The translations under genes were made by a program, and so were the position numbers. Of a stretch of DNA of 64,000 nucleotides, positions 36,691 to 47,720 are shown piece by piece. Each line of letters starts with the position of its first letter. Position 1 is the first letter of the stretch. Under the pieces are notes generated by a model. That model was not told where the DNA came from, did not search any database, and was given only the letters and a program-made list of their open reading frames with translations. This DNA comes from Periplaneta americana (Eukaryota; Arthropoda; Insecta; Blattodea; Blattidae): contig NC_091131.1 of the NCBI RefSeq assembly GCF_040183065.1, forward strand, positions 104,560,830 through 104,624,829. Reading direction: 5' to 3'.

Positions 36691-36699
36691 CACTCTGTA

Positions 36700-37441
36700 C
36701 ATACCTACACTGTTGGACTGCTTGGAGACTCTAGTGTCCAAATGCAGGGCTATGTCTTATAACAGTGTGTGCATTAATTCCAAAAGTGATCTAAGCCAAA
36801 GAGTCTTGTAAACGGAGTTAGTTAAAAAAAGTGTTACTCACATTGTTTATTTCTGTTAATTGTTGTTTCATCTGAGTTTATCTTCATTGTGGATACTTAA
36901 GACACAAAGAAGCCAACAACACACAATACTGAAATTGAACAAAAATGGAACTATGGTAGATGAAATGGTCAAACAAAGTAAAATAAAGTCGACAAAGAAG
37001 AGCCAAGTAGTCAGAACTTAAAAAAAAGAGAGAAAGTATGATTGTTTAAAAATAAAATCTTTTAAAATGAAGATGAGGCATGGCAGCAGTGCACTGTTTG
37101 CTGAGAAGTACTCACAAATGAGGGCAAGTGATCAAACAAAGTACATAGACATATTGAGACAAAGAATTGAGAAATAGGCCCCGAATTTTAGACAGCGAAG
37201 TTACACAGTTGAAGACATCGAAATGGGTACTACTCTCGCATTTCACCAGGATCAATGATAAAGAAAAAAAGCAATGTACAACTTGTGGTTGATCAGTTTG
37301 CAAATCAGGCAAACAGTTAATCACCATAAACAACTGTTGAGCCTTCAGTGCTCTTACAGACAAAAAACGTTAAATAGCATATATTATTCACACATTCACA
37401 CAAACATGCATGTTCAGTGTGTACTGTACATTGATGTAGGC
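36700..37441. other. no recognisable gene
   Basis: Nothing beyond short chance frames. Confidence 0.45.
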
Positions 37442-37484
37442 TAATCAAGTTCTTGGAATGTAGGCTTTCATGGCCGGCATCATA

Positions 37485-37738
37485 GGGATCGATGTTATCC
37501 GGGCTAAAGGGCCTTCGTCTGTTTGCGCTGTTGCTACCATACATTGTCAGTGGTGTGGCACATGGGAGCACAAAGATCTTCTTAGCGTGCTGGGAACGAC
37601 TGGGACTGTGGCTGGTTGCCTTGTGGTATTTAAGGTCGAGATGGATTGTGGCTCGCTGTTGTCAGAGCAGCAGACGAAACGTATGGTAGCAACAGTGCCA
37701 ACAGACCATGGCCATTTAGCCCGGATAACATCGATCCC
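37485..37738. mobile_element. TA-flanked MITE with TIRs of about 60 bp
   Basis: Both ends start GGGATCGATGTTATCCGGGC and remain alike for about 60 bases (to TGTTGCTACCATAC) with roughly eight mismatches. TA flanks at 37483-37484 and 37739-37740. It is 254 bp without coding capacity. A 12-bp direct repeat TAATCAAGTTCT lies at 37442-37453 and 37739-37750 (see findings). Confidence 0.85.
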
Positions 37739-37984
37739 TAATCAAGTTCTGTTTCTATTATTAGACAGTTTATTATATTTGAAACTGAATTTGCTATTGA
37801 TATGTGGTTAAAATATCACACCATTTCTAATTTGAATCAGACTACTACCAGTTGTATATTTTAAATCACTGAATGATGTCTGTAAACACACACAGCATTA
37901 GTTGAAATGAACACATGTTTTAACAGAAGTAATCTGTGCATTAATTTTGTGCAGTATGTTAAATAAAGGCAATAGTACAGTCAC

Positions 37985-38330
37985 CATGTTATTCTTCTGA
38001 TTTTGTTAGCCAAATGTTTAGATTTAGGAGTGGTTGTGTTGGCATTAGATGCGTGTTATTCTTCTGATTGTGTTAGTGAAGTGTTTAGATTAGCTTGCTC
38101 ACATGGCACCACAGAAATTTTCATTACAGCAAAGGATTTTCATGGTAGAGACTAACCTGAAAAAGAGTGATTGTTGAAAGATAAGAAGATGATTTGCAAA
38201 AAAATGTTCTAATGTTACTGTTCCACATAGCAACAGAAGCAAAAGATCACTCCTAAATCTAAATCTAAACACTTCACTAGCACAATCCGAAGAATAACAC
38301 GCAATCTAACATCAACACAACCACTCTTAC
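37985..38330. repeat. foldback element with duplicated left arm
   Basis: Left arm 38024-38091 and right arm 38262-38330 are inverted copies (TAGGAGTGGTTGTGTTGGCA versus, inverted, AAGAGTGGTTGTGTTGATGT) around a spacer of about 170 bp. The left arm's inner half (GTTATTCTTCTGATTGTGTT) occurs in tandem 67 bases upstream as well. Confidence 0.8.
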
Positions 38331-38985
38331 AGAGAGACTAACTGGACTGTGCGGGAGACGGTTTGCCGCATGTTGCATGGCCTTTGTGCCAATCACACTC
38401 TGCCCGGTCGACCTACATTATGTAAGAGAATGCTATGTAACAGTTACTTTGCCAAGAGTTACTCTGTCCAGATCTTACTAAAGATCCACTCGAGATTGTG
38501 GTATTATGATGTGACACAATTAATTCGTCCAATACTTAAATTCCATCATAATGAAGGACCTGGAGCATAATGGAATGGCCAGGGTGAAAGTCAAACTTTC
38601 CATTCCTAATTTGGGCCATGAGGAATCTATAGATAAATGCTCCATTAGTTTGTTGAGGAAAAGTGAGACTAAAAGGCCAGTACTTTCTTGGGTTCCTCTC
38701 ATCTTTTATCTTTAACTGAGGTTAAAGTGCGATCAGTTATTCTTTCCCCCACAGAGTGGGGTTTCACCTATTAGCAAGCTCCCACTCATTTGCCGCGCAC
38801 TGGAGGGAGTAGCAAGCCTGCCTGTCTCCCCGCTTGCTTGCAGTCGTAGCGCACCTGTACCAAGGTGTGTGTTGTGTTGTGTTGTTCGTTTCTTAATTCG
38901 ACAGTATACATAAAGTGTATTATGCCTCGTGAGTTTTTCAATGACACAGCGTGCCTTTATTTATGATTCTTATGTGTTTACTCAG
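38331..38985. other. no recognisable gene
   Basis: Contains a GC-richer stretch near 38745-38870 (CTCCCACTCATTTGCCGCGC) of unknown origin, possibly the 5' end of the mariner-type element that follows. No TIR pair was found. Confidence 0.35.
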
Positions 38986-38989
38986 TTCA

Positions 38990-39416
38990 TGAAATTCGAA
39001 GATGGTTTCAAGAAAGATTCCCAGGTGTAGATGCTCCAGATCGTAAAACATTCCATAATCTTTATCATAAATTTCAGGAAACTGGAAGTGTCCAGCCTAA
39101 GAAACCAAAAAAGCAGTGTCAGATTCTAACCGAAGAAAAATTACATGACATTCCTAATAATTTAGAAAATTCTCCTAAAAATATCTTCGTCGTTTTGCAC
39201 AAGTGGAACTTTCATATGGATCCGTGCAAAAGACTACTAAATTATTGCACTTCAAGCTGTATAAAGTAACTGTGTCACATGCTCTTCAGCCAGGTGACCC
39301 AGTACATAGGCATACATTTTGTGAGTGGATTCTGAAAAATGTAATGAATAATTTCCTAAAGAGATGCAAAGAATGTGTGGAGAGTGAAGGTGGGCAGTTT
39401 CAACACCTCATTTGAT
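38990..39416 (+). pseudogene. mariner-type transposase, internally deleted
   Basis: 38990-39185 reads EIRRWFQERFPGVDAPDRKT, FHNLYHKFQETGSVQP, the N-terminal helix-turn-helix. After a frame change, 39203-39415 reads LSYGSVQKTTKLLHFKLYKV, LQPGDPVHRHTFCEWILKNV, then jumps to MNNFLKRCKECVESEGGQFQ and HLI plus TGA. The catalytic middle is missing. It is the same architecture as 31200-31510. Confidence 0.75.
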
Positions 39417-39697
39417 AATTTAGTAAGTAATGAGCCTCTTAAATTTGTTTGTGTATTGTTGTATTGTTGGTTTGTTTTATTGTTTTACCCTCCCGCTAAT
39501 CACCGAGACCCGGCAAACTGGCTAACAAGCGGTGCACTCACCCATAGACAAAACACTCCGGCGGAAAGCAAAACTGATTGCACTGTATTACCAGGAGTAC
39601 ATCTCACTTCATGATATGTGTCACAAGAAGATCAATTGTTTGTATAAATCTTAAGCCTGATTAGTGAAATATGTTACTAGTCAGCAATATATGCAAT

Positions 39698-39808
39698 GGA
39701 GGGGGGAAGGAACTGGCTACCCTAACCCACTATCTCCTGGCTTAGTTGCCTCATGAGTGGTGTCCTATGAGGTTCCAACCTGTCTTCAGACAGTTGACTA
39801 AGCAACAA
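39698..39808 (-). mobile_element. short dispersed element, TTGTTGTTTAGTCAACTGT family, copy 1
   Basis: On the minus strand it begins TTGTTGCTTAGTCAACTGTC and ends CAGTTCCTTCCCCCC, matching the copy at 63570-63690 along its length. Fragments also occur at 45789-45924 and 58485-58553. Confidence 0.75.
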
Positions 39809-42800
39809 CTCTTATCTTTGCCAGGTTTAGAGAAAAACGGTATCAGCCCCTTTTCATGGCGTGGAATAGTGATGGATTGTCAGGACACAACTAATATCTG
39901 CTATATGCTTCATAGGTTTATATGAAAGATGCTGCACTATTATTTTATCAATACTGTAAGGAGACGAATATTTTTAGAGCATTTGTGTCAAGCAAGTTGT
40001 TCTGGTTTCAGCTCCCAATAGAAATGGTGGTGCTGGTTGTGGTTATGACTCTGTGGTCTGATATGTTTGTGTTGAGATTTTATTCTCTGACATTTCTGAA
40101 TTACTTGAAGGTTCCATCCCATCATTAAGATACAACTACCCAAGACCAGTATGTTATGTCACAGATCATACTGTTCTCCAACCAGGAGATTAACCGTGAA
40201 AGGAATGTGCTTACTATTGCGTCATCTATTAGATATAAAATATTACAGTTATAACGTCAGTTTAAAAAACATGTGCTCTCCTGCATATGTTATTTCCTGT
40301 ATGGAGGGATTAAAAGACCAGGAAATTAACCGTGATCTAATTTTGTAACTAGGGTAGTATAAATATGTGTGTATCATGTTATCGTTTGTGCTTCGAGAGT
40401 TAGCCAATGGAGATGCGTGTACCCACATGTGTGACCTTATGATATCAACATTCATTCATAGCATAACCTCGCTGCGTCTCATTCCCCTGAGACTTTCTCC
40501 TAGTTGGAGTACAGTATATGCTTCTTCATTTCTAATGCTACAGTTGTTTAAATTAGACATTAATATGTTCGTTTGACTCCAGTTATGCCAGGTAGCTACA
40601 CTGCATATGGGTACATAAAGAAGTAGCTCGGCTAGCCAGGCATAAAAAACCTAATAGAATAGATAATCTTTTAGGTCTGATGATTGGTCTCATAAGCAAC
40701 AAAGATAATGGAAACCCAAAATTCTTCCAATGATCTGCAAGTATTGTTTTAAAAGCTCATTGACTCTATTCTTCAAAATCAAAAGTTGGTGTTGGCATGA
40801 TGATTTTTTTCTTTTTTAAAAGTAAATTCCATGAAAAGCAAAACATCTTACAATGCTCTCTATCCACTTCTGAAATACATACCATAGATATTTTTTCACT
40901 AGCTTCAATAACATAGCTAAAAACAGTTTTCAACCTGTCCTATTTTGGAATCTATTCCTTGACAACTAAATTTACATACTTCGAAATGTCTTGTTTCTGC
41001 CTATATTGTAGAACTTCGATTATCCATTCTGGAGATATGTCACCAAAGAGTGCGTTTTTAAAGCAGTATACAGTAAAGGCTTACTGTGTTACTGCTCATT
41101 CCTATTTTCTAAATTGTGCCTACCATGATCAACGTAACTTCGTTGAATGTTTAACTTTCAGCACAACTTTCGTTAATTTCTGTGTCAAGTTTAAATAAAA
41201 TAATACTTTCACTCCCTTTGGGTCATCATAAAAATTTCACTTTGCACTTACTTGCTCGAATATTTATTACTAATTAGCAAACATAGAATAGATATAAAAA
41301 GGAAATCAGTTGAGGGAAAGGGTAGAAAAAAGAAAAATACATTTTAAAGCATCTTAAATTGAGTCAGATAGATTTAAGTTCATAAAAATTTATAATATGG
41401 ATTATTTGTTTTTTTTTTTCCATTAACCATTCACTATGCCCATCCATTAGAAGACATAATCAACGTTCTGAGAAGAGTTGCATAGTATCAACCATTGATA
41501 TATTGTTCCCATACAAACCAGTCATGCACAATCTCTCTGGAAAGTATACATGTATAGTTTAACCACAATTGATGCTAATATTTTTTGATGAAGTAAAATC
41601 TGTGCATTTCTATATTGAAGACTACTGTCTTGTTTCAAGAATAAAATATCTCATCGATTTCTCATAAAATGTGATTATGCTGCTGAAAGATTGTGAATCA
41701 ATATGTAATGCTTTATGATGACAGATTTCAACTCATCTTCCCTCCTGGTCTTCAGTGAAATCGTACAGCATCTACTTTATACAAACATGCCTCATTTTAA
41801 GACATTTGATTACAATATTATGAGCCCTCTCTCCTGACAGTCTTTACAGACGCATACATTTCCTACTTGTAACAATAATTTTCTGTTTTCTACCATTAAC
41901 TCTTGTACTCTCTCTACATTTTCATCTGTTAACTGCGGAATTAAGTGTCCTTTCCGATGAGGCCACTTTCAGAAGCACTGCCACTTGTGAAAAATGGATA
42001 TATATGGGGGATTTCACATGCAGCCACAGCTACAGAATAGTGGTGCTGAAGAAGGTATGAGTAGTTGGCTTCGCTGGTGGCAGCCACCTAAATTGGCACT
42101 TCCCGTCGCGATATCAGGCATTAAATTGTAGTATAAAATAGTTTAAATTGTAGGTTTCACATGGGGCCACACCACGCCACTATTTTAGTGGTGTGACTGT
42201 TGGGCCACCAATTCCTTACACTGCCATGACAGTATACAATCTAGTATGCCACAGTGTTTTTTTTTTTTTTTTTTTTTCAGCTAGAGGCTCTTGAAATGAT
42301 TTCTTTAACATGCAAAAATACGGAGAGATAAAAAAAAAGAAAAACATTTTAGCCTTGATGTAAATCATCAAAATTTGTAATAGACCTTGATTCAGTCTTT
42401 CCAAAACTAATGGATGGACTCTGATGATTCTTCTATTTCTTTGTCTACTCTTTCTCCATATGAGCAAGATCATCAAAAGTAGGCTATATCTCCATCTCTG
42501 TCCATGTTCATTGGAAGACTGAAAAATTTTCTACAAAAATTTAGTATCAAGCAGTGCTTTAAATGCCATTCTATGTGCTTCAGACATCTATTCGTAACAC
42601 CTCAGATGTATGTTTGCAGCACTTCAGATGCATGTTCACAGTGCCACCAACAAACCACTAGTGGCATGCTAAATGACCTCATCTGAAGAGGCTCTAAACC
42701 TACCAGTACAAGGTATCTTTCACATTCATTTTACCATTGTTTTAGTGTTTTCACCATTTAAAAATTGCAAATCTTCGCAGTGAATTTTCACCCACAGATC

Positions 42801-43426
42801 TGACTAATGAAATAAATTTATAAATGACTTTTCCCAAGTAAAACAAAGAATTTAATGTTGGTACACTATTAACAGGATATGAAATTGCTTTTCCATTCAG
42901 AATTGTTATATTAAATAGCAACAGTTCTAATTTATAAACTGAGAAACAAGCTAAACACACCACTAACAACGCAAATACATATAGTACTGTATTTTTAAGG
43001 GAAGTTAATATATATACAAGTAATTGCTTCTTTTTTCCAACTTTATTACACTCAAATGTTAAAATCTGAAGAAGACCTGTGAAATACTGGAACTAGAACC
43101 AGTAACCCATTTCAAAAGAAATTAAAAACAATGAGACACCAGTATTAAGTTTTTGACGAATACTGTGAGGACTAGTGGACGTTATTTAACATTGAATGCC
43201 CATTTTTGCAGTTTAGTATGACTTTTTTCCTTGTATATACTGTACATATTGAAGTTTTGTTACAAAAAGTGTATGACATTTTATTATACTCAAAACACAC
43301 ATAGATCATTTAATGCTTATATGAAATATCTTATTATACTTTGCAAGTTGTAAACAATCTTACTCTTGCACCCTTTTCACTTTATATAGAGTTAAGACAT
43401 TTAGTTTACCTATTAATTATTTAACC
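39809..43426. other. no recognisable gene; T tract at about 42256-42279
   Basis: No domain-bearing ORF was seen. Between 41990 and 42200 two related pieces occur (TTTCACATGCAGCCACA and TTTCACATGGGGCCACACC), perhaps a decayed small repeat. The rest is featureless intron. Confidence 0.4.
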
Positions 43427-43626
43427 AGGCATTTGAGATGGGCAGGGCATGTGTAGCACATATGGGCGAACCCAGAAATGCATATAGAGTGTTAGTTGGG
43501 AGGCAGGAGGGAATAAGATCTTTGGGGAGGCCGAGACGTAGATGGGAGGATATTAAAATGGATTTAAGGGAGGTGAAATATGATAATAGAGACTGGATTA
43601 ATCTTGCTTAGGATAAGGACTCATAA
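43427..43626 (+). pseudogene. LINE ORF2 C-terminus
   Basis: Reads RHLRWAGHV, stop, HIWANPEM, then VGRQEGIRSLGRPRRRWEDI, KMDLREVKYDNRDWINLA. The RWAGHV..GRPRRRW pattern is the C-terminal tail of an insect LINE, a different family from those at 23665 and 32576. One stop in the conserved block. Confidence 0.8.
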
Positions 43627-43655
43627 CCTATTGACTCTCACTAATTATTTATATA

Positions 43656-44193
43656 CAGGGTGGATGGTAACCTCTGCACCAAAATGAAACTGATAATAGA
43701 TCATGAGAGATTTGAAAATCTAAGTAAGGTTTTCTCTAACATTCACTGTTTTAGAGAAAATCGTTATGTTTCTACGAAGCATTTGGCAACATCATGGCTG
43801 CTGCAATAACTAAGCAAACGCAGCCTGCACTCTTTATCTTCCCCTCTCCATCTGCTGTACTCAGCTGGTAATATGCGATGTGTGCTGCGTTGCAAGATTT
43901 ATTTCAACAATTTTCGCTATTATTCAGTTTAAATTCATGACTAAATGGTTTAATTTGCAAAAAAAAATTCAAGACATTAACTGTTCAGATTATTTTTACC
44001 TATCTGTTTATATAGAAGTCTGATATTTGTCTCGGGCGATTACCGCAATAGAGCACTGCAAACACTGGGCAAAGACTATTTTTTTTCCTGCTTAACGGTG
44101 TTTCAGCAAAGGAAAAATGTAATAAAAGTTTTGTGACATTTAACATGTAGGGTCACCTCTTAAATTTTGATGCAGAGGTTACCATCCATCCTG
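43656..44193. mobile_element. TA-flanked MITE beside the exon-1 donor
   Basis: The left end CAGGGTGGATGGTAACCTCT and inverted right end CAGGATGGATGGTAACCTCT match for over 30 bases. TA flanks at 43654-43655 and 44194-44195. It is 538 bp with no transposase. Its right end is only about 31 bases from the GTGAGT donor of the zinc-finger gene's first coding exon. Confidence 0.9.
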
Positions 44194-44230
44194 TATATAA
44201 TACTTGGCACATTTTACTAACATTACTCAC

Positions 44231-44368
44231 CACAGGTTTCTGAGCAACTTTATGGAATGTTGGATACAGGTCCTCCACTCTCTCTAGTTTTACCACTGGT
44301 ATTCTCTTGCCCATATCACCTATAGCAGAGAGCAGCTGAGACTGTTCCATCCTACCACCAGTTGCCAT
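44231..44368 (-). CDS. C2H2 zinc-finger protein, first coding exon
   Basis: Acceptor TTCTTTTAACAG ends at 44378. The exon starts at 44377 with TTGACAAAG and then ATG at 44368, in good context (A at -3, G at +4). It encodes 46 residues: MATGGRMEQSQLLSAIGDMG, then KRIPVVKLERVEDLYP and FHKVAQKPV. The donor GTG|GTGAGT is at 44231/44230. Phase 0 at the donor matches phase 0 of the acceptor at 18000. The presence of an acceptor before the ATG implies a 5' untranslated exon upstream (above 44380). The link to the exons 26 kb away rests on splice consensus, strand and phase only. Confidence 0.65.
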
Positions 44369-44380
44369 CTTTGTCAACTG

Positions 44381-45200
44381 TTAAAAGAACGAACACATAT
44401 TATGAAATTCATTTTAGTGAAATAATGAATATATAGAGAAATATTAGATGTTCAGTACAGTTTCAATCAGTACATGGCACAGCACAAAATGAAGTTCTGT
44501 TTCAAGTTAAGCATACTAAAAAATATGGTGTTTCAAATGTCATGGTTGATATAATAAAACACAAAACTATGAACTTCACTTAAAGGAACATTCTGAAGTT
44601 AATTTTTTTTTTTTATTATATTTCGATGTAGCTCATATTCCATTAAATTCAAATGGATCACGGTCATTTTTCCGTAGGAAATTTTCCCTGAACATATATT
44701 TCGAAAATAATTTTTCCTCCCCCAGACCCTTTTCTCTAAAACCACTTTACCCAATTTTTTCCCCCCCTTATACATATGTTTCTTGTTTCGTAACCCAAAA
44801 AAAAAAAAATCAGGGTACGTTATTTTCATTAAAATTTATTACCAAATATAAAAAGTTTTAACATATAGTGTGAAATGATGACCAGCATTCTTAAATATTC
44901 TAAAATCCTGTCTTCCTCTTTATAAGTATTGTAATCAACAACAATGGAATGTATTCTTTGCTGTACTTGTAGCCATTTCCTTATCGGTTTTCCTCTTACT
45001 GTTAGTCCTCGCTTTGTTCTTTTTGAATCTCTGCAAGTTACATGTAAGGAAAGATGATGTTAATCATGAATTGTTGCACAATAACAATTTCACTGTTCTG
45101 GAGGTTATTTCGATTGGACATGACATTTTCTTCCTCTTCTTGATGTACCAGAGATGTATGTAGTTTTGAAGTATGCTACAATTTCACCAAGTTCTTCAGC
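44381..45200. other. no recognisable coding feature
   Basis: Presumably a 5' intron of the zinc-finger gene. T-rich and A-rich tracts at 44601-44615 and 44799-44811. No promoter could be identified with confidence. Confidence 0.4.
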
Positions 45201-45202
45201 TA

Positions 45203-45602
45203 TAGTCCCGTCGCTCTAATTTCCGGCAGCCAATCGCGTTGCAGGTCAGCTATATTTAAACGTGTGCATCTTGTGATTCGCTTATGAAGACGTTATTCAT
45301 TTCTTAAGGCTCGATAAATGCTTAATATAATCGCCCGCCATTTTGGCTCTTTCGTTGGCATTCGCAGAAAGCACATGAAGACGTTATTTGCCGCTCAATT
45401 ACAGTGCATTTGATTTATTATCATAGGAGCTATGACATGATAATGTTTAACGGTGTAGCAAATAGATTCCTCGTATGGTAGCTTGGCAACGAAAGAACAA
45501 AAATGGCGAACGATACTACCTACCTAGACTTTAGAGAGTCTTCACTTCCTAAGACCTAAGCAAAGAGGAGGAGTCACACCAGGAATAACAGCATCGCGAC
45601 TT
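45203..45602. mobile_element. TA-flanked MITE, copy 2
   Basis: Same family as 18812-19223: starts TAGTCCCGTCGC..TTTCCGGCAGCCAATCGCGTT and shares the interior (CGCCCGCCATTTTGGCTCTT, CATAGGAGCTATGACATGAT). TA at 45201-45202 and 45603-45604. Several small deletions relative to copy 1, including one CTCAATTA-type unit. Confidence 0.9.
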
Positions 45603-45788
45603 TAGTTTATTCAACAATTTTTCAGAAGCATCTAAAACATCTTCAATTGGTATTAAGGCAAGAGCTAGCATTGAATGCATTCCTATTCTTAATGATCTGT
45701 CATTAGGATCATTGTACACGCCTTGTAATACTTCACTTTGTATTTTACAGAATGCTGACTGCCACAAGTGGAAAAACAGCAGGAGATG

Positions 45789-45924
45789 TTGTTGTTTAGT
45801 CAACTGTTCAAAGACAGGCCTGTACCTCAGAAGTGATACCAACAAGGCACCACTTATGAGCTAACTAGGCCAGGAGATAATGGGGTAGAGTGACCAGTTG
45901 ATTTCCACAGTTGACTAAACAACA
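45789..45924 (+). mobile_element. TTGTTGTTTAGTCAACTGT family, copy 2 plus inverted fragment
   Basis: The main body 45789-45906 matches the copy at 63570. It is followed immediately by ACAGTTGACTAAACAACAAG, the inverse of the family's start. So a second copy begins in inverted orientation, or the element really ends in an inverted repeat. Confidence 0.7.
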
Positions 45925-46129
45925 AGAGGAGATGTTAGTATTAGGAAAAGCTGTAAGTGCGGAGTTTATAATGGCAACCTCAAAATCGGACATAACTCTG
46001 CTGGGGGAAGGGTAAACTGCATTCCAAACAGTCAGCTGCACTTTTCACTGCCTGGAAAACCTTTAAATATGCAATTTGATTTTTTTTACGACAAAAGAGA
46101 GTAAATAACTTACTTACTCCATGGCAATT

Positions 46130-46320
46130 ATATTCCTTGAAGGAACAGAGCCTGCCTAGAAATAGAAGCCCATTCTCTTCTGTCCTGAGTTCTTCTCCTC
46201 CATGCCCTTGTACCCATCTGCTTTATATCTTCTTCAACGCCTTCAATCCATTTCTTCCTAGGTCTCCCAACACATTTGTTCTTATGTCTTAATCGTCTAT
46301 TAATTATCTGTCCAGCTTCA
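46130..46320 (-). pseudogene. LINE ORF2 C-terminus, minus strand
   Basis: Minus strand reads IINRRLRHKNKCVGRPRKKW, IEGVEEDIKQMGTRAWRRRT, QDRREWASISRQA. Typical LINE tail (GRPRKKW). No intact ORF beyond this. Confidence 0.65.
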
Positions 46321-46321
46321 T

Positions 46322-46780
46322 TTGCTTCAGCTTTCTGAACAGATTACTTTTTTATGGGGTAGGGTTGTTGGCCCTACGCCCAACCCCCAACCTGGAGGGT
46401 CAGGTCCTTTTATTTCGGAGTTTCCATCTCCTACATCTGTTGCTTTCTCTACAGCTACAGAGCCTGATCTGCCCCTCCCTACATTGAGGGATCTCTTCCA
46501 CCTCTTCCGCCATTGGGACTCTCACTCCTCATCTGCCTTCAGAGCCGTTGGATCTCCTCTTCTGGGTTGCTTCTTTGTCTGGGTCTTCACCTTTGACCTC
46601 TTCGGCATGGGAGACCCTGCCAGTAGCTACGCTACCACCGAAACAGCCCAAAGGATCACCAGACCATGCAAACACTCCCATCACTGCTAAGGTCATGCAA
46701 CCCCTAGGGACTGAGAGAGTAAAGAAACGGGAAATAAATGTTAAGATCCTTATTCCTTGTGGATACCACTCCTAAAATAG
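46322..46780 (+). other. unclassified GC-richer block, possible LINE 5' region
   Basis: A proline-rich frame (RVVGPTPNPQPGGSGPF..) is open for 122 codons in sequence distinctly richer in C than its surroundings. It resembles 5' regions of insect LINEs as I recall them, but no diagnostic domain is visible. Confidence 0.3.
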
Positions 46781-47149
46781 TGAAAATTTGTGTAAATATC
46801 TTGGGGCAGTTTTAAAGGTATCATCAATGTACCAAATCCCTGATTTCAGTAGAAGCTCCACATTTCTTCTTGTTCCAAACACCAAAACTTGCTCATCGTC
46901 AGTTTCAAAATCTTCAGCTTCATTGAAATCATACTGTATATAAAAAAATTATCCCTTCAATGTTTTCTTATACCTTTCAGGTAATTTCCTTAAATTACTC
47001 AATGCTTTTGGTTCAGGTAATTGATCTCTCCTATGCTCCCATCTATGAGTCCTTTTTTAACTGTGGAATGGTTACAGGATAACCTGTTACCCCATATCTG
47101 TTTTTATTTTTATACCGTTTTTTTCGTTTTAATGTTGGCAAATTTGATA

Positions 47150-47385
47150 CCATCATTTCCCACAACTATGGTCCTGGAACACAACTATGGTCCATGATAC
47201 AACCATTCAAAGAACATTGTAGAAGTAATATAGACCATTCGTAGATAGCTGCAGTGACTTGACTTCAAACTACAGTACAGTAAAAATATAGATAAACGAG
47301 GTATTACATTATGGAGTGCAAAATTTGAATAGTTGTATCGTGGACCATAGTTGTGTTCCAGGACCATAGTTATGGGAAATGACAG
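47150..47385. mobile_element. MITE with about 58-bp TIRs
   Basis: CATTTCCCACAACTATGGTC near 47154 and its inverse near 47381 extend for about 58 bases with few mismatches (through GGAACACAACTATGGTCCA). Each arm itself repeats ACTATGGTCC twice. Probable TA flanks at 47148-47149 and 47386-47387. 236 bp, non-coding. Confidence 0.75.
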
Positions 47386-47559
47386 TACTTTGTGTATACT
47401 GATTTTAGGTTGTGCTGAGATTATTGCTAGTGGTAGCATGTGATTTCATCACAATTCTACTGAGAATCAGGCATGTTGGGGTCATCAAATACCCCTGTAT
47501 CCAACTATGTACGTATTATTTCTTACTCTAACCTTGCCTGCAGATCTTCACTCAAATAT

Positions 47560-47720
47560 TCAAGGAATATTACACATTGAAGAGGATGAGAATGAGCCAG
47601 AACTGCCGAATAAAATCAACAGGAGTGCCAGGTGTCACCTCTGCCCAAGAGCAAAAAAAAAAAAAAAAAAAAAAAAAAAGTGTGTGCTCCAAATGTAATA
47701 GGCCTGTATGTCAAGATCAT
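47560..47720 (+). pseudogene. piggyBac-like C-terminal cysteine-rich fragment, interrupted by A tract
   Basis: Reads IKINRSARCHLCPRA, then 28 A residues, then (other frame) KVCSKCNRPVCQDHSLDVCH. Joined, this is a CxxC..CxxC..C..H cysteine-rich domain like that at the end of piggyBac transposases. The A run at about 47652-47679 interrupts it. Nearby paired words (GGGGTCATCAAATACCCC at 47479 and GGGGTAAGCGAATACCCC at 47848) may be subterminal repeats. Confidence 0.45.

Larger units (their letters stand above)
18001..44230 (-). other. intron 1 of the zinc-finger gene (about 26.2 kb)
   Basis: The donor GTGAGT at 44230-44225 follows codon GTG (Val46). The acceptor at 18001 precedes codon GTT (Val47), so the join is in phase 0. 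The intron is filled with the transposons and repeats listed separately, and no other host gene was recognised inside it. The large size means other exon combinations, including alternative first exons, cannot be excluded from sequence alone. Confidence 0.6.

Noticed and set aside
37470..37811. 113-codon frame with C-x2-C-like residues (HCQWCGTWEH)
   Set aside because: The frame lies across a MITE with long inverted repeats. The cysteines fall within the element by chance.
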